From Casuarina equisetifolia (Eukaryota > Streptophyta > Magnoliopsida > Fagales > Casuarinaceae): a stretch of DNA of 64,000 bases. Made by a program: the position numbers and the translations under genes. A model generated the notes under the pieces. That model did not search any database. It saw only the letters and a program-made list of their open reading frames with translations, and was not told where the DNA came from. Location of the stretch: the NCBI GenBank assembly GCA_028551475.1, contig CM052360.1:10466501-10530500 (forward strand). The letters run 5' to 3'. Shown here in pieces: positions 20,980 through 33,807 of the stretch; within the stretch, counting starts at the first letter, position 1; every line of letters starts with the position of its first letter.

Positions 20980-23415
20980 CTTGTAAAGTCCTTCATCAAA
21001 TTGTGCTAATTAAGCAGACCTTGCCATGACATTTTTTCTCATGAAGATTGGAGGTAGCAATGGAGTAAATCCTTTTTCCTCCAAAAAAATCAAGACTAAA
21101 GTAAATTAGAGCTTGATTAAGGTGCATACCATCTCCTTTCAAGTAGAAACCTTTACCCTCACCGACTTTAGCACCTAACATTTCAAGCATATATGCATTA
21201 GCAATAAAAAATTTCCACATCAAATTGAGTTGCCACATGATTTCAAATCATTTGAGTTACATAATGAGCATATAAATCACAATACTCAAGAGTAATAATT
21301 TTAGGTAGTAAAAGCTAACAAACACAAAAAGCTAGAAGGAAAACTCATAACAACCAAGTCTTGCCTTAATCTTTTACCCATGGAGTGAATCATTAAACTT
21401 GAGAATTTCACATCATTGGATGAATTCGAGAAACTATGCAATTAATCAATTTATTGCACACCTTTGGAATCTAATCTTGTAGAAAAGCAAACAACTTATC
21501 CATTACCCTAAAGTTGAATCTTTAATTCAAGTTGAATGAGTACTTGAGAATTAAATTTTTGTTTAGCAACAAAGTCACAACTCTTAGTGCCTAACTATTG
21601 TTGAAGCAAAATGAATTTTTCTCTTTTTTTGTTAATAAGAATACATATGTTGAAATCTATTAACTAATCAAAGTTAACCAAGAAATGTTATGTGCACCAA
21701 ACATTTTCATATAGCAAACTGGGATGCTTTCAAGGCAAGGTATGAAGTCATGGCCTTAAATCTAGATGAATAGGGATTTAGTACCTTTCTTTAGATTTGC
21801 AATACCAAGAAGTTCAATGAGCTCAACATGATTCTTTGCTTTTGGCTTAAACTAATAACTTTATCTTATATAGAGTTATTGTTACTAGTTTAGGTAATTA
21901 TAATTTAATATTTGTTAAATTTTATTCATATTTGTAGTGTTTATGCAAGATTTGTTCATTTATGTAGCAAATCCCAAAAATAAGAAAAAGAACAAAACAA
22001 AGTTAGAAAAAGCAATAAAATGAAGGAATTCAAAAAAATAAAGAAAAAAGGTAATTTGGAGTGCAAAACCAGAAAGAACAAAGGAGAAAGAAGAGGGCCT
22101 TCACCAGATGAATAGAGGCAGGGGAGTGAACACCAGCGTGTGAGCGTTTTACGATAGTGGATTGGAATGCCGTTTGCGTTCGTCCCCTTTATTGGTTGGA
22201 AACAACCCATTTCCAGCCACATCTTCTATTTCTGGCCATCCTTTTCCTTTTTTTTTTTTTAGCTAAAGTTAAGTGATTTCTTGCGATTTGAAAGCAGATC
22301 TAGCTTCCTAAAGCAATTTTCAATAGTTCTATGGTAGTTGTGTGTGATTTCGGGGTAGTTTCCAGTGAAGAAGTGCGAACACCGACTTTGTCTTTTCCAT
22401 CAAATCTATGCATTTTTGTGGTGATTTTGCTTAATCTTTTTGCAAATCTACAACCTAGGCATCTTGATCTACATTTTTTTGGAAGTTTTTGTAAGATCAG
22501 TAGCAGACGGTGACAACGCATGGTGGCGGATGGCGGCGGGTGTGAAAGCACATGATGGTGCATGACAACTCATTTTTCTCCCGTTTTTCATACAGCTCCT
22601 CTTCCTTCCTCTAATGTATAGTTGTTTGAAAGGGAAGACAATTTGGTGACAACTTAGTTGTTTTTCAATTTAAGATGTTTTCTATGATTTTCTGCATTGT
22701 TCTTTTTTATGTAAATATGATGTTTTAGTTTATTGTGTTAGAGTTACGATGGAACTTGATTATGAAGTATGAATGACATGATTATGATATTTTGTCAGAT
22801 GTTTTATGTGTGTGATGTTGCATATTACTATGTTTAATGTGTTTAAGTGAGTAACTATCACTTAAATGATGTGATTTGCATATTAGAGACTAAAAGAAAA
22901 TGACATGTAGTTGCTTCATGTAATATGCAACCATAGCTTAATATGGATAAAACTATACCATATGATTTGTGTGGCTTTAGGTGCAAACTGAAATATTCAC
23001 ATATCTTAATACACTTAGTTCATTTAATTCATAGGTAGAAATAGAGTGAGTTAATGAGTTAAGTAGATTCGTTATACCTAGACATAGGATAGTGAATAAA
23101 TTAGGAAATTTCGCTATCACTTGAGTAGAATCAATCTTACAAGCATAATTAATCTACATTTGTACCTAGTAGTTAGGTGAAATCATACGCTTTAGCATAT
23201 TTGTTTATCAAGTTTAGATTAAATTTAGTTGGTTAATCAATGTTTTATTATTTTGATTTGCTAGATAAACTCTAGGAGTTGTTCAACTTTAGTAATTAGT
23301 TGGGATAGTAATCACTAGTCCCTGTAGGACGACATCATATTACTTGTTCAACATATACACTAGCATGTAAAATTTCATCGAACACCAACCATTTCTCATC
23401 CTGTGATAATTGCTA
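20980..23415 (-). pseudogene. Seryl-tRNA synthetase pseudogene B, interrupted by F1-c
   Basis: Homologous to pseudogene A from about 20,741 to 21,852 and again from 23,385 to about 23,505. The exon at 21,174-20,980 encodes GAKVGEGKGFYLKGDG and LNQALIYF, then loses frame after the FLEERG-equivalent. The previous exon (GIADLKKG part at 21,785, LVELLGI part up to 21,852) is split by F1-c and resumes at 23,385. Introns are shared with copy A, so this is a DNA-level duplicate and not a processed copy. Divergence from A is much greater than between the two gap-side arms. Beyond 23,505 the similarity ends. Confidence 0.8.
21853..23384 (-). mobile_element. F1-c: solo-LTR-like element inside a tRNA-synthetase exon
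   Basis: Minus-strand element of 1,532 bases starting TGTTCGATGAA (23,384) and ending GTTATTA (21,853). The target duplication reads GTTGG on one side (23,389-23,385) and GTTTA on the other (21,852-21,848). Pseudogene A has GGTTGGAGCC at the matching place, so GTTGG is ancestral and the other copy has mutated. Internal blocks match the other F1 copies, including GTCGTCCTACAGGGA near the start. No coding capacity was seen. Confidence 0.82.
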
Positions 23416-23517
23416 CATTGTTTGCTTGTAACACATTTATAAATCTAAAACTAAGAATAAGCATTAGCATAATGAAGGGATATAAATTGTCATACTCATC
23501 TTCTTTTGACATATTTG

Positions 23518-23911
23518 AACCCAAAGCTTGGAATGGATAGTATAAACCTCTAAAGGCTTCTTCTTCTTATATTGGCCAATGATTCTAAGGATAATAATGA
23601 TATAGCATCTAAGGGATGCTAAAACCTCAGCACCAAGGGACACTACACCATTTATTCAAGGATTCAAGATACAAAGATTGATAAGCCCTAATTCCCCTAT
23701 TTTCTTTTTACCATAAGCTTTTTTCCTATTTGGCAGTAACAAAAGTACAATAAGACCCTTACTATAAGCTACAATTCCAAGGCTAGCCCTTGAGCTTGAC
23801 TAGTGTGCCTTAAAGGCCTATTATGACAAAAAATGACAACATCATAACTTAAAGTTCCAAACAATAGGAAGGAAATAAAAGAATAATAAGACTCTTCCAA
23901 AACCCACGACA
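23518..23911 (-). repeat. Possible 3' LTR of gypsy relic 3
   Basis: On the minus strand a purine tract AAAAGGGAAGGAAT is followed by TGTCGTGGG at 23,911, the usual polypurine-tract/LTR junction. The other end is uncertain: similarity to pseudogene B stops near 23,505 and TG at 23,518 is only a guess. No matching 5' LTR was found in the window. Confidence 0.4.
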
Positions 23912-26900
23912 ATTCCTTCCCTTTTAATGTTAAACCTTGTCTACAAGGTTAAAGCTAGGAAACTACATAAAAAAACTCCTCTACAAGCTCCCAGGTAGCA
24001 TCATTTTCAACTAACCCATTCCACACCACAAGCAGTTCCTATTGTTCCTTGCCTTTTTGGGTAGCCATTACAGCTTGGGGCTGAGGTATCAATCTCCCCT
24101 CTAGTTTAACAATTTAGGAAAGTTTTAGTAGCACTATCACCTTGCTCCTAATGAATTTCTTCAAGATTGAAACATGGAACACCTGGTCATATTCTAGAGT
24201 TCTCTGGAAGCTTAAGATGGTAGGCTAGCTTTCCCACCCTTTCTAAGATCTCAAAAGGCCTATAGTATCATAGGGCAAACTTATGATTTCTCCTCATTGG
24301 TGCTATAAGTTGCCTATATGGTTGAAGCTACAAGTATATGTATTCTCTAGCTTGGAACTCTTAACCTATTATTCCCTTGTCATAAACCTTCTTCATGTCG
24401 TTTTGGGACTCCATTAGCTTTTCCCTTAACTTCTTAACCACATCATCTCAACTTAGCAACTCCCTCTCCGTAAGTTCCATTAAAGTGGCTCCTAGAACGT
24501 AATCTAGTAGTGTTTAAGGATTCTTACCATACACCACTTGGTACGTGCTAGTGCCAGAAGACCTATGAATGCTCGTATTGTAACATAATTCATCCCAAGC
24601 AAGCCATTTCACCTAATTCTTAGGTTATTCCTAGTAAAACACCTTAGATACATCTTCATAATGTGATTCACTACTTTGCTTTGCCCATCAAACTATGGAT
24701 GATAAGTTGTAGAGCAATTCAAGCAAGTTCCTTGGAGGTTAAGTAGTTCTTTCCAAAAAATACTAGTAAATATTGGATTGTAGTCTGGCACTATTTTTTA
24801 GGGCATTCCATACAACTTGTAGATGTTTTGGAAGAAGGCTTCTACCACTATTGCAATTGTGTAAGGATGACTAAGTGCAATGAAATTTTTTTATAGGTGA
24901 TCCACCATAACTAATATGCATGTTTTTCCTTTTGACGAGGGTAGTCCTTCTATAAAGTCCATGGAATTTCTATTCACACTTTTATTGGAAACGGAAGAGG
25001 TTGCATCAAACCTAGTGGTAGCATGTTCATTGCCTTATTTGTTTGACATACAACACATTCCTACACTACATCCTAGACCATTTTTCTCATCTTAACACAA
25101 AAGAATGTTGTCCTTACGTGCCATAATGTTCTATGCACCCTTTCTTGACATGTAACATGTATTTCTTTAGTCAATGGCTAAGTTAATTCTAAATAAAGGC
25201 TTAAATACAACTTGCCTTTATGGAAGATCAACCCATTCCTATGTTGCCACCACATTCCAACTTTTCCATCCTGAATTTTCCTGACCAACTCTTGCATCTT
25301 TGGATCATCTTTCACTTCATCTTGGATTGGCTTAATCCATTTTGGCATGGGGATTTAATAAGCTAACAAGGTGCCTTCTAGCTCTAGTAAAAGATGTAGT
25401 CTTGATTTTTTTTTTAAATGAGCCTTTTTCATCAATCTTCCTCCTTTATATCCTTAGGGGAAAGTGCATCCACTACCTTATTGTCCCTTCCTGGTTTGTA
25501 CTCAATACTAAACTCAAAACCCATTAGTTTACTGGACATTCTTATTGGGTAGGGGTGATTATCTTCTGATCCCATAAGTGTTTCAAACTTTTTGATTAGT
25601 ACAAACTATGGACTTCCTTCATAACAAGTAATCCTCCACTTGTTTACTGACATAACTACTACCAATAATTCCTTCTCATAAGTGGAAAGCAGAACATTTC
25701 TTCTTTGAAGGATCTTGCTAAAAAATGTGATCAGATGCTTCTTTTGAGACAACACTACTCAATAGCCATACATAATGCATTGCATTCCAAGACAAAATCC
25801 TTATTAAAGTTCAGCATTGCCAAAACAAGAGTTGTCACCATGGCTCTTTATAGCTTTTCAAAGGCTAATTCTGCATCTAGGTTCCACAAGAAGTTATCCT
25901 TCTTAAGTAAATTTGTGAGGGGATAAGCAATGTTACCATAACCACCAATGAATCTCCTATAATAGCTCGTAAGACCAATGAAACTCCTTGATTCTTTTAG
26001 GTTTGTAAGCCTTTTTATTCCAACATATCCTTGATATTTTCTTCATTAATAGCTACTCCTGCCCCACTAATCACATGCCTTAAGTACTTAACCTTTTGTT
26101 ACTTGAATGAACATTTACTTCTTTTAACGAACAATTGATGTGCCCTTAGCTGTTCAAAAACCTCCTTCACATATCCCAAGTGATCTTGCCAACTTCTATT
26201 ATAAATGAATATGTCGAAAAAAAATGCCAAGATGAATTTCCTTAAGTATTCCTTAAAGACTTCATTCATTAGATCATGGAATGATGACGAGGCATTGCAC
26301 AATCCAAATGGCATAACTAAGTATTCATAATGCCCTTAGTGAGTTTGCAAAGCAATCTTGTAGATGCCACTTTGGTGCGTCCTAATTTAATGGTACCTAG
26401 ACCTTAAGTCCAATTTTGTAAAGTACGTGACACCAAATAGCTCATCCATTAACTCTTCTATAGTAGGGATTGGGGAATGATCCTTAATGGTTTGCTTATT
26501 TAAACCCCAGTAGTCCCCACACACAACCTCCATGACCTATCATTTTTTTCAAACTAGCAAAACCGGTGATGAGTATAGGCGGGTACTCGACCAAATTATC
26601 CGAGTCTAGCAATTGCTTTACCATTGACTCTAATTCATTTTTCTAGTAATGAGGGCATCTATAGGGTCTTGAGGCAATTATCTCACTATTATCCTTTAAA
26701 AGAATTCAATGGTTGTGATCTCGAGGTGGTGGAAGGTTGGCTAGTTCTTCATGTTGGAAAAAGACATGTTTTGATTTAGACAAATAGTTGGTTGCATATA
26801 ATATTTGTATAGATGTTTTTCATATGATTATGTGCAATATTAAACATCAAGAGAGTAAAAGGTGTGCAAATTATAATATCATTTAAACATTCCTTTATTA

Positions 26901-29071
26901 ATCAATTTCACACAATACTTGGAGAAGTATTTTTTATGAAATAAAAGCTAACAGAATATTTGTTTATTTGGAGAAAAATGATACTTGTTTTGATGTGCTT
27001 ATAGGTACACATATATCAAGGATCAAAGATCACATTATGCTCTAATATTTATTGAAGCTTAGATCATGTTCTAATATCTCTATGAAATTGGCTTGTGCTA
27101 TGAAGCTTAGCCTGTGTTATGAATTAACACAAGCTGGCCCATGCTATGGAGCTTGGCTCGTGCTATGAAGTTGGCCTATCTTATAAAGCTAAATGAACCT
27201 AGACTGAGTTTGGTTAAGAAGCCTAGCCAGTATAAATGATATAAGCCTATGTGATTAAAGAAAATGACTGGAACGATGTCGTGTTGAAGGAAGACTCACT
27301 TAAAAGTCTTGATCAAGTGAAAAGCCATAGCGATGCCTCTCTCATCATTCCTTTCTCACCCCAGTTGCATCCCTACTATTCCAATAAGAAGATTTGCAAA
27401 AGTTTTAATCAAATGTTAGAATGTGAAGCTTGAAGCTAATGTGAAGCTAAAAAAAGGGTTTATACCTTCTTAACAGGAAGAAGCCTATGAACTGATGGGT
27501 TTGACAGAAATTGTGATTTGGCTCTTTACTTTGAATTTATATATATGATAAGGCTATTCTACGGTTAAGTGTGGTGGACATTGTGAAATATTCAAAAGGA
27601 ACTTCTGATTGAGCATATCCGCAATTCACTTTGAAGGAGCTTTGGTGATATCCTGATTCTTAGCTTAATATCACTTATATGTGATTATTCTTTATGATAT
27701 ATATTTGTTTATGTGCTAATCGAACATATATTATCATATGCATATAAACTGATTTGTAAATCTAAAACCCTAACTTGAACATTTTTTGGGGTCTCAAGAT
27801 TAGAGCTTATAATTGCATTCAATATCTTGTATAAGCTTTTGTATTAGTATTGTCCCTCAGTATCTCTATATCTTTAAGGGATTTACTACTGAATTAAGGT
27901 TGGTTAACCTTACTGTTGTTACCGTGACTTGTGTGACTCTTTAAAGAGGAGTTGGAAAGTATTAGGAAAGGGTTTTTCATAGGCTTTGAAGTAAAGTGGA
28001 CTTCAACTGGTTGTGTTGAAAGAGAAGAGGGTGGAAGTAGGTGACAAGGGTCGAACCATTGTGTAAACTTGTGTGCATCCCTCTTTGTGTCTATTTACTT
28101 TGCTATTTGATTTTGATATTCTTGAATGCTTTGTTTAAGTGCATGAAAAGTTATTGAACCCACAAATAGGAAAAGAAACCGAGATAACCAATTCACCCCC
28201 CTTTCTTGGTTAGCAATTAAACCTAACACTTCAAAGATAGACCCATATTCATCTTGCAATGCTTGAAGATCTTCCCCTACAACTTGATCATGGCTTGGCT
28301 TAATGACATAACATACTTCTACCTCTTCTTTGTTGTCCATCTTAATATTCTGCACTAATTGGATCTTCAACAAGACCCCATTTCTCATGCATTTTAACTT
28401 TTTATCAAATCTCTTATATTCTACTAAATAACTTTTTTCAGTTCTAATTCCTTGCCCAATTATTGTTTTGCCGCCAATCACAAAACCAATTTGGAGTTTT
28501 ACAAAGTCCCACACAATTGGACCCAAGGTTTTCAACCACCTTACACCAAGTACTATTTTTGTTCCATGTATGTCCAACAAGAAAAAATAAGTTCTTAACC
28601 TTTAGCCTTGCACCTATACCACTACATTGCTACACAACCTAACAATGGTTAATTTAACCCCATTCGCAACTACAACACTTAGAGTTTCCTTTTCCTTTAG
28701 TTCTAGGCCTAATTTCTTGGCCAGTCCCATATTAAGGAAACTGTTCATGTTGCTTGAGTCTATTAAAATGTAGACTCTATTCTTTTTCTTTTTCTTTTTT
28801 TTGTCATTAATGTACCCAACTACCCATATAGTTTAGGCTATTATTGACCCATCCATAGCCTTCAAGGAGACCTTGGGTTCTTGTTCAATATGCTCTCTCC
28901 CTACTTCCTCCATGTCCCACACTATACTATTAATATTATCATCTTCCTCTTCTCCCATTAACACAAACAACCTACTCTTACAACGATGGCCTATGGTATA
29001 TTTTCCATCACAATTAAAACAAACACCTTTTTTCTTTTCATTCTTACACCTCTTTGGCAATAAGCACTTAG
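23912..29071 (-). mobile_element. Decayed Ty3/gypsy element (relic 3)
   Basis: Minus-strand remains run in order. A zinc knuckle lies at about 29,030-28,980 (CFNCDGKYTIGHRC). Protease region remains at 28.8-28.5 kb end in TKIVLGVRWLKTLGPIVWD. LQALQDEYGSIFEV at 28,234 is cut by F2-a. Reverse transcriptase resumes at 26,750 ([42 protein letters not shown], then FFDIFIYN for the catalytic FDDIxxY). RNase H/integrase remains follow to 24.5 kb, then chromodomain-like LVVWNGLVENDATWE near 24.0 kb. It is full of stops. The left end has a polypurine-like tract and the right end is cut by F2-b. Confidence 0.8.
26752..28228 (+). mobile_element. F2-a: solo-LTR-like element, 1,477 bases
   Basis: Starts TGTTGGAAAAAG, ends ACCTAACA, perfect 5-base duplication CTTCA (26,747-26,751, 28,229-28,233). 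Removing it joins the protease/RT boundary of relic 3 in the expected order (EYGSIFEV to LPPPRDHNH). The tandem-repeat zone is at about 27,050-27,200 (repeats of CTATGAAG and CTTGGC type), the copia-LTR-like block at 28,030-28,065 and the C6 run at 28,195. The internal palindrome is disrupted in this copy. Confidence 0.86.
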
Positions 29072-30566
29072 TGTTGAAAATCATGCGCTTATATGTTTTG
29101 ATTGAGAAAAATTTTATGAGAATATATATCAAATAGAATTTTATATTTATTTGAACATGTATTAAATAGAATATCATACTTGCATATATGATAGAAAATA
29201 TGAGATCTTGTGTGCACATATCAAAACTCAAAGGAAGTAAAAGGTGTGCAAATTATAATATCAATTAATGATATTATAAAGTAACCAGGTTCTTACATTT
29301 TATTATTTAACATTAAATATGAAACCAAGTTTATTTAATCTTTGAATATTTTATTTCATAGATTAATCTACATTCTTGGTTATGTTAAAGGAACTTTGAT
29401 ACTTGGAATTGGTGTATGTATAGGTGAAATGGACTGACCATATATATGGACAAATGAAGCTTATTTATTTATTCAGCCCGTGAATAATTGCTTCATCCCG
29501 TAAAACTTCAGCCCGTGTAAAGAAGCCAACTTATGAAGCATGAAACGGCAGTGTCCTGAGAAAAGCCACTTATTCTAAACGGTAGCGTATGGAAGCAAAT
29601 AAGAGCATAAGCTCTTATGACCGAAATATGGAAGCCCTAGCCGCACTCTGAAACTTTTCTCCTCTCAATCTCTCTCTCCTACGACGACGGCTCCAACGGG
29701 AAGAATGGTGAGGCAACCGGATGTTAGAACGGCTATTTTGCTGAAAAATCATCACCTATTTCAGTACAACGTTGAATCCATCAAATCCCAACAGAAGGAT
29801 TTCATAAAAGGTTTGAACCGAAACATTAATCTATTCAAGGTTTAAGTACTTGCTATAAAATAAGGATTCGGATGAAACATTGGTGCTTGCTGAGCTATAT
29901 TCTTGCTGATCTAATTAAGAGAAATAAAAACCCTCATCGATTTGTGCTTATAGTTGTGTTCAGTATCGTTTGAAGGAAAAGAAAATCTTTGGTGATATTC
30001 TTTAAACTTGTTATCTTTTGAATATCATTTGATAGATTAATCTTTATATGTGCTAGATTGATTATAAAATTATTTATACATAAAGATTATTGTAAATTCG
30101 AAAACCCTAGATCTGTTAAATTGGGGTTTTTGAGATTAAAGCTTAAATTGATCTTGTATACATTCGATTAGCTCTCTGATAAGCTTGAATCCTTACTCAT
30201 ATCATATATTTGAGGAGTAAGCTTGATGTATTAAGGTTTTTGTAAACCTAACCTTGTAACCGTGAATGATATAACTCTTTCTGAGGAGTTGTGAGGTGAA
30301 GGAGAGGTGCTCTCCTTGTTTGAAGTAAAGCAAATTTCAACTCGGTTTGAGTTAAAGGAGAAAAGGGTGGAAGTAGGTGAAAAAGGGCCGAACCACCGTG
30401 AATTTCTCTTACTTAATTCTTCTATTAAATATTTCACTACTATTGTGATAATTTGTTTAGATGTATTCATTATAGAAAAAAAATGGAAAGCAAAGTTTAA
30501 ATTCATTAAACTTCCAAATATCCAATTCAACCCCCCTCCCCCCCTTTTTGGATAGCCATAAACCCA
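29072..30566 (+). mobile_element. F2-b: solo-LTR-like element, right end uncertain
   Basis: Starts TGTTGAAAATC, contains the conserved palindrome near 29,255-29,280, the copia-LTR-like block GGTGGAAGTAGGTG..CCGAACCACCG near 30,365-30,405 and the C-rich run at 30,532-30,545. The right end should be near AAACCCAAC (30,558-30,566), but the 5 bases on the left (CTTAG) are not repeated there. The gypsy relic that precedes it also does not resume. A deletion or rearrangement has probably removed the right junction. Confidence 0.7.
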
Positions 30567-31639
30567 ACTTTCAAATTACCATATAAAATTAAGATTAAAA
30601 AAAAACTGAAATACAAAAGAAACCAACCTTTAAAGCCAATTTCCAGATTCAAAATGCAGAGGTGATAGCAGCCAAAATCGTTAGAATGCCTAGAAAATGG
30701 TGTGACTAGATCAAGTGATTGTTAGGACTTGAATCCTACACAAACCTACAATGAAGGAACACAAGAGACTCCAATGGAATAATACTCATTTATTAATATA
30801 AATCACTCTAAAATAATGATCATCAAAGCACAAGTCTCAAAGCATCCCAGCAACAATAATCCAAATAACAAAGTACCAATTACGAGATTACTAATAAACT
30901 ACTCCTATGAAAGCTATAAAATAACTAAGGCTAGCACTAAGAAGACTATTATAAGAAAAATAAGGTTTTTTTAATGGTGTGTCCTTTAAAGAGGTTGAGA
31001 AGGTCTTATATAACCATGTACTCCCAGTTGCCTTAGGTTTTAGAGTCCTAATTGCACTAGGACCTGTAGTCCTAGTTGTATTAGGTGAGTCCTAGTGCAC
31101 TAGGTCTTGGAGTGGTCTTGGGTTAGGCATGGTCCTAGCAATGATTTAGGAATCTGACGGGCGCAAGTTTCAGAAATTCCCCAAGTAGCACCCTAACTCA
31201 ACTCGCATGGTGTGATGCTGATGTCAATCAGAAGTACATTGATCGGCATGCTAGAAGAAGGATGAACTCCTTGCTTCTATTGAAAAGCAAAATTTTTGTT
31301 CGAAAATGAGGGGAGCAACTTAACATAGAAGAAAAAGGTTTGAACAATGTCGGTTGAAGAGGTTATAATGTTAATATATGTTTGGTTTTTAGTTTTGATT
31401 AAAGAGGTATAGACTATCAACTATCAATATGTTCATGGTTGAACTTATAACCCATGTTACGGGGATAGCAGTAATTGCCAAGTAAGAGCTTCCGGCGATG
31501 CTGAATGATTTGGAAAACAACAAGCATATTACTTCCCAACAAAATAGTGTTAGATCTTACAAAAGTAATTTCTGTTCATATAAAAAGGAACCGATATTAC
31601 ATCTTTATGCTACAACAATGTACATCAAACAGCTGCAGC
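30567..31639. other. Intergenic between F2-b and the helicase gene
   Basis: No coding sequence recognised. The part at 30,730-31,200, beginning TGTTAGGACTTGAATCC and containing repeated CCTAGT/ACTAGG words and a TATATAA, has LTR-like texture, but no partner or target duplication was found. Confidence 0.4.
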
Positions 31640-32389
31640 TGCTTTGTTGAAGAAGCGTGAACTGGGAAGTGTTTCTGAACTAGGAAGTGCTCCAACCGTC
31701 TCGTACCTTTTTTTTTCCTCTTTCTAAACTTATGTAGCACTTTTTCCCTCTCTAGAGGAGAGCAGAAAATAACCACTTGCTAAATTCAAGCTCTCCCATG
31801 CCCACATCCTGAGTAAGGAGGGCATATTGTCTCCTTTTTCCGGTCGTTTTTTGAAGAAACATTCTCTTTTCCACTCACAAATTCTAGTTTGCTTTTCCTT
31901 CCCATACGAATGCAGAGCTGGTTAAGGCTACCATTCTGAAGGGTGCTTAAATCTATCTTTCCTCGAATCCCAGGTCTGACATTTACCATGTCTTCATTTC
32001 AATGAGCATATACAACGCCTAAGCCAGAAACCAACAAAAATCTTAGCACGCAGGAGCAAGGACACTGTTTTGAATACCAACTTCCTAAAACTTTTCTCAA
32101 GAGCGAAAGCATGTGTGCTTTTTGTGAACCTTTTGCTTTTCCCTGCCATAAGAAAAATGGTGTTTGCCAATAATAAGAAAAGATATTGAACTACAAAAAA
32201 ATTAAAATTAAAGAATAAACATACCCATGTCTTCAAGCTCTGGCCTACTGGTTCTATCCCTCCCAGAATCATTTTATCACTCTGATTTTAGACTCACGAA
32301 AATGTTACATCCACTTCCTTTGATGAAACAAAGTTGTTTACAAGGTCCACAAGTCCCTCCCTTTTACTAAGATGATTCCCATCTTCTTG
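31640..32389 (-). pseudogene. Helicase exons 7b and 8 (C-terminal tail)
   Basis: Exon 7 resumes at 32,389 directly after the chromovirus (DGNHLSKREGLVDLVNNFVS) and ends at a GTGAGT donor at 32,297. Exon 8 starts at 32,142 after GGCAG and encodes THAFALEKSFRKLV, GLGVVYAH-NED with TGA for Arg, VNVRPGIRGK, and finally GELEFSKWLFSA near 31,780. The tail is typical of plant SWI2/CHR9 proteins. It has several frame slips after GGAAAAAGTG near the end. Confidence 0.75.
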
Positions 32390-32749
32390 TGTTGCTGGTA
32401 TGAAGTAATCTGTGCAGCTCTAGACCTAGTGATAAGGGCTTGGAGCACGAAATCCTCACAAGGATTCGGATGGACACGTCTTCGTCAAGGAATGGTAAAG
32501 AGATTGCACCCAATGAAGGACAAGATAACAATTTGAGCTCAAGAGGGAGCCCTAACTTGTTCACTAAACTTTTACTGCCATGAAGAACACAAAACCAGAG
32601 TGACTCCATCCAGAATGTTCCTACGATATTTCTACATAACAGCACATACACTTCTACCTTGGGCCTAAACAACAAAGCCCATTACAAACACAACCAAATA
32701 CAAAATAAATTACAACCCAACACAACAAATAACCCGCGTACCCATAACA
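32390..32749 (-). repeat. 3' LTR of the chromovirus
   Basis: 360 bases, TG..CA on the minus strand (starts TGTTATGGGTACG at 32,749). It follows directly on the polypurine tract AAGGGGATGGGA at 32,751-32,762. Confidence 0.93.
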
Positions 32750-32760
32750 ATCCCATCCCC

Positions 32761-33795
32761 TTAAAAATTAGCCTTGTCCTCAAGGCTCAAATTTGGAAAG
32801 CGCACCTTTAACTTATTGGCCTCCTCCCAAGTAGCTTCTGCTAGAGACTTCCTTTTCCAATGAACTAAAAATTGCTTTTGGTGATTCTTAATTCGCTGCT
32901 CTAAAATCGCTCGTGGCTCATCACTTGGCTCATCTTCTTCAATCCATGGTTGTCCTATTGGTTCATAGTCTATGTTTCCAACACTTTTCTTTAATTTAGA
33001 CACATGGAATACAAGATGTACCTTGGACTCCCTTGGTAGCTCCAGCTTGTAAGCAACACTCCCAATCTGCTGCACAATCTTGAAAGGACCTTGGAATTTA
33101 GGTGTCAGCTTGTGATACCGTTGTTGTGACAAAGAGACCTAACGATATTTGGGTAACTTAACATACACCAAGTCCCTCTCTTGAAACTGCACTTCTCTCC
33201 TTTTGCCATCATAATTCTTTTTCATTCTTGTTTAAGCCGCATCTAAGTTCTTCTTAATCTTGTTTAACACTTGATCTCTTTCCTCCAAAATTTGCTCCAC
33301 TGCTGCCACACGTGCCAATCCAGGGATGTATGAGAGTAAATTTGGAGGGTTTCTTCCAAAAACTATCTCATATGGGGTATGTAAGGTGGCATTATGCCTA
33401 GTATTATAACAATATTGTGCCCAAGAAATCCACTTCACCCATTCTTTCGGGTGATCCCCCACAAAGCATCTTAAATACATCTCTAAAGTTCGGTTAAGTA
33501 CCTCAATTTGCCCATCAGTTTACGGTTGGTAGGCCGAAGAAAAATGGAAACTCGTGCCTTGGAGCCTGAATAATTCCTTCCAAAAATTGCTAGTAAACAA
33601 TGGATCTCTATCGCACACTATAGTCTTCGGCATTCCATAAAGCTTGAATACATTGTCAAAGAATGCTTGGGCCACTATAGTTGCAGTATAGGGATGCAAT
33701 AAGGGAATGAAATGACCAAATTTAGATAGCCTGTCAACTATCACCAATATAGACGATTTCCTTCCAGACATAGGCAATCCATTTATGAAATCCAT
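32761..33795 (-). pseudogene. Chromovirus integrase core and chromodomain
   Basis: Integrase core motifs are VIVDRLSKFGHF (first Asp), TIVCDRDPLFTSNFW (second Asp) and QIEVLNRT (Glu). A TAA replaces the Gln after SSAYQP, and another stop follows NKIKKNLDAA. The C-terminal part (LTPKFQGPFKIVQQIG, VHLVFHVSKLKK) leads to a chromodomain, FLVHWKRKSLAEATWEE, ending in LEDKANF at 32,761. Chromodomains steer integration of these elements towards certain chromatin. The polypurine tract starts immediately after the stop. Confidence 0.88.
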
Positions 33796-33807
33796 TGAAA
33801 TATCTTC

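Noticed and set aside
22300..22563. Minus-strand 87-codon frame as a gene
   Set aside because: It lies inside F1-c, with no family match and no counterpart in the other F1 copies.
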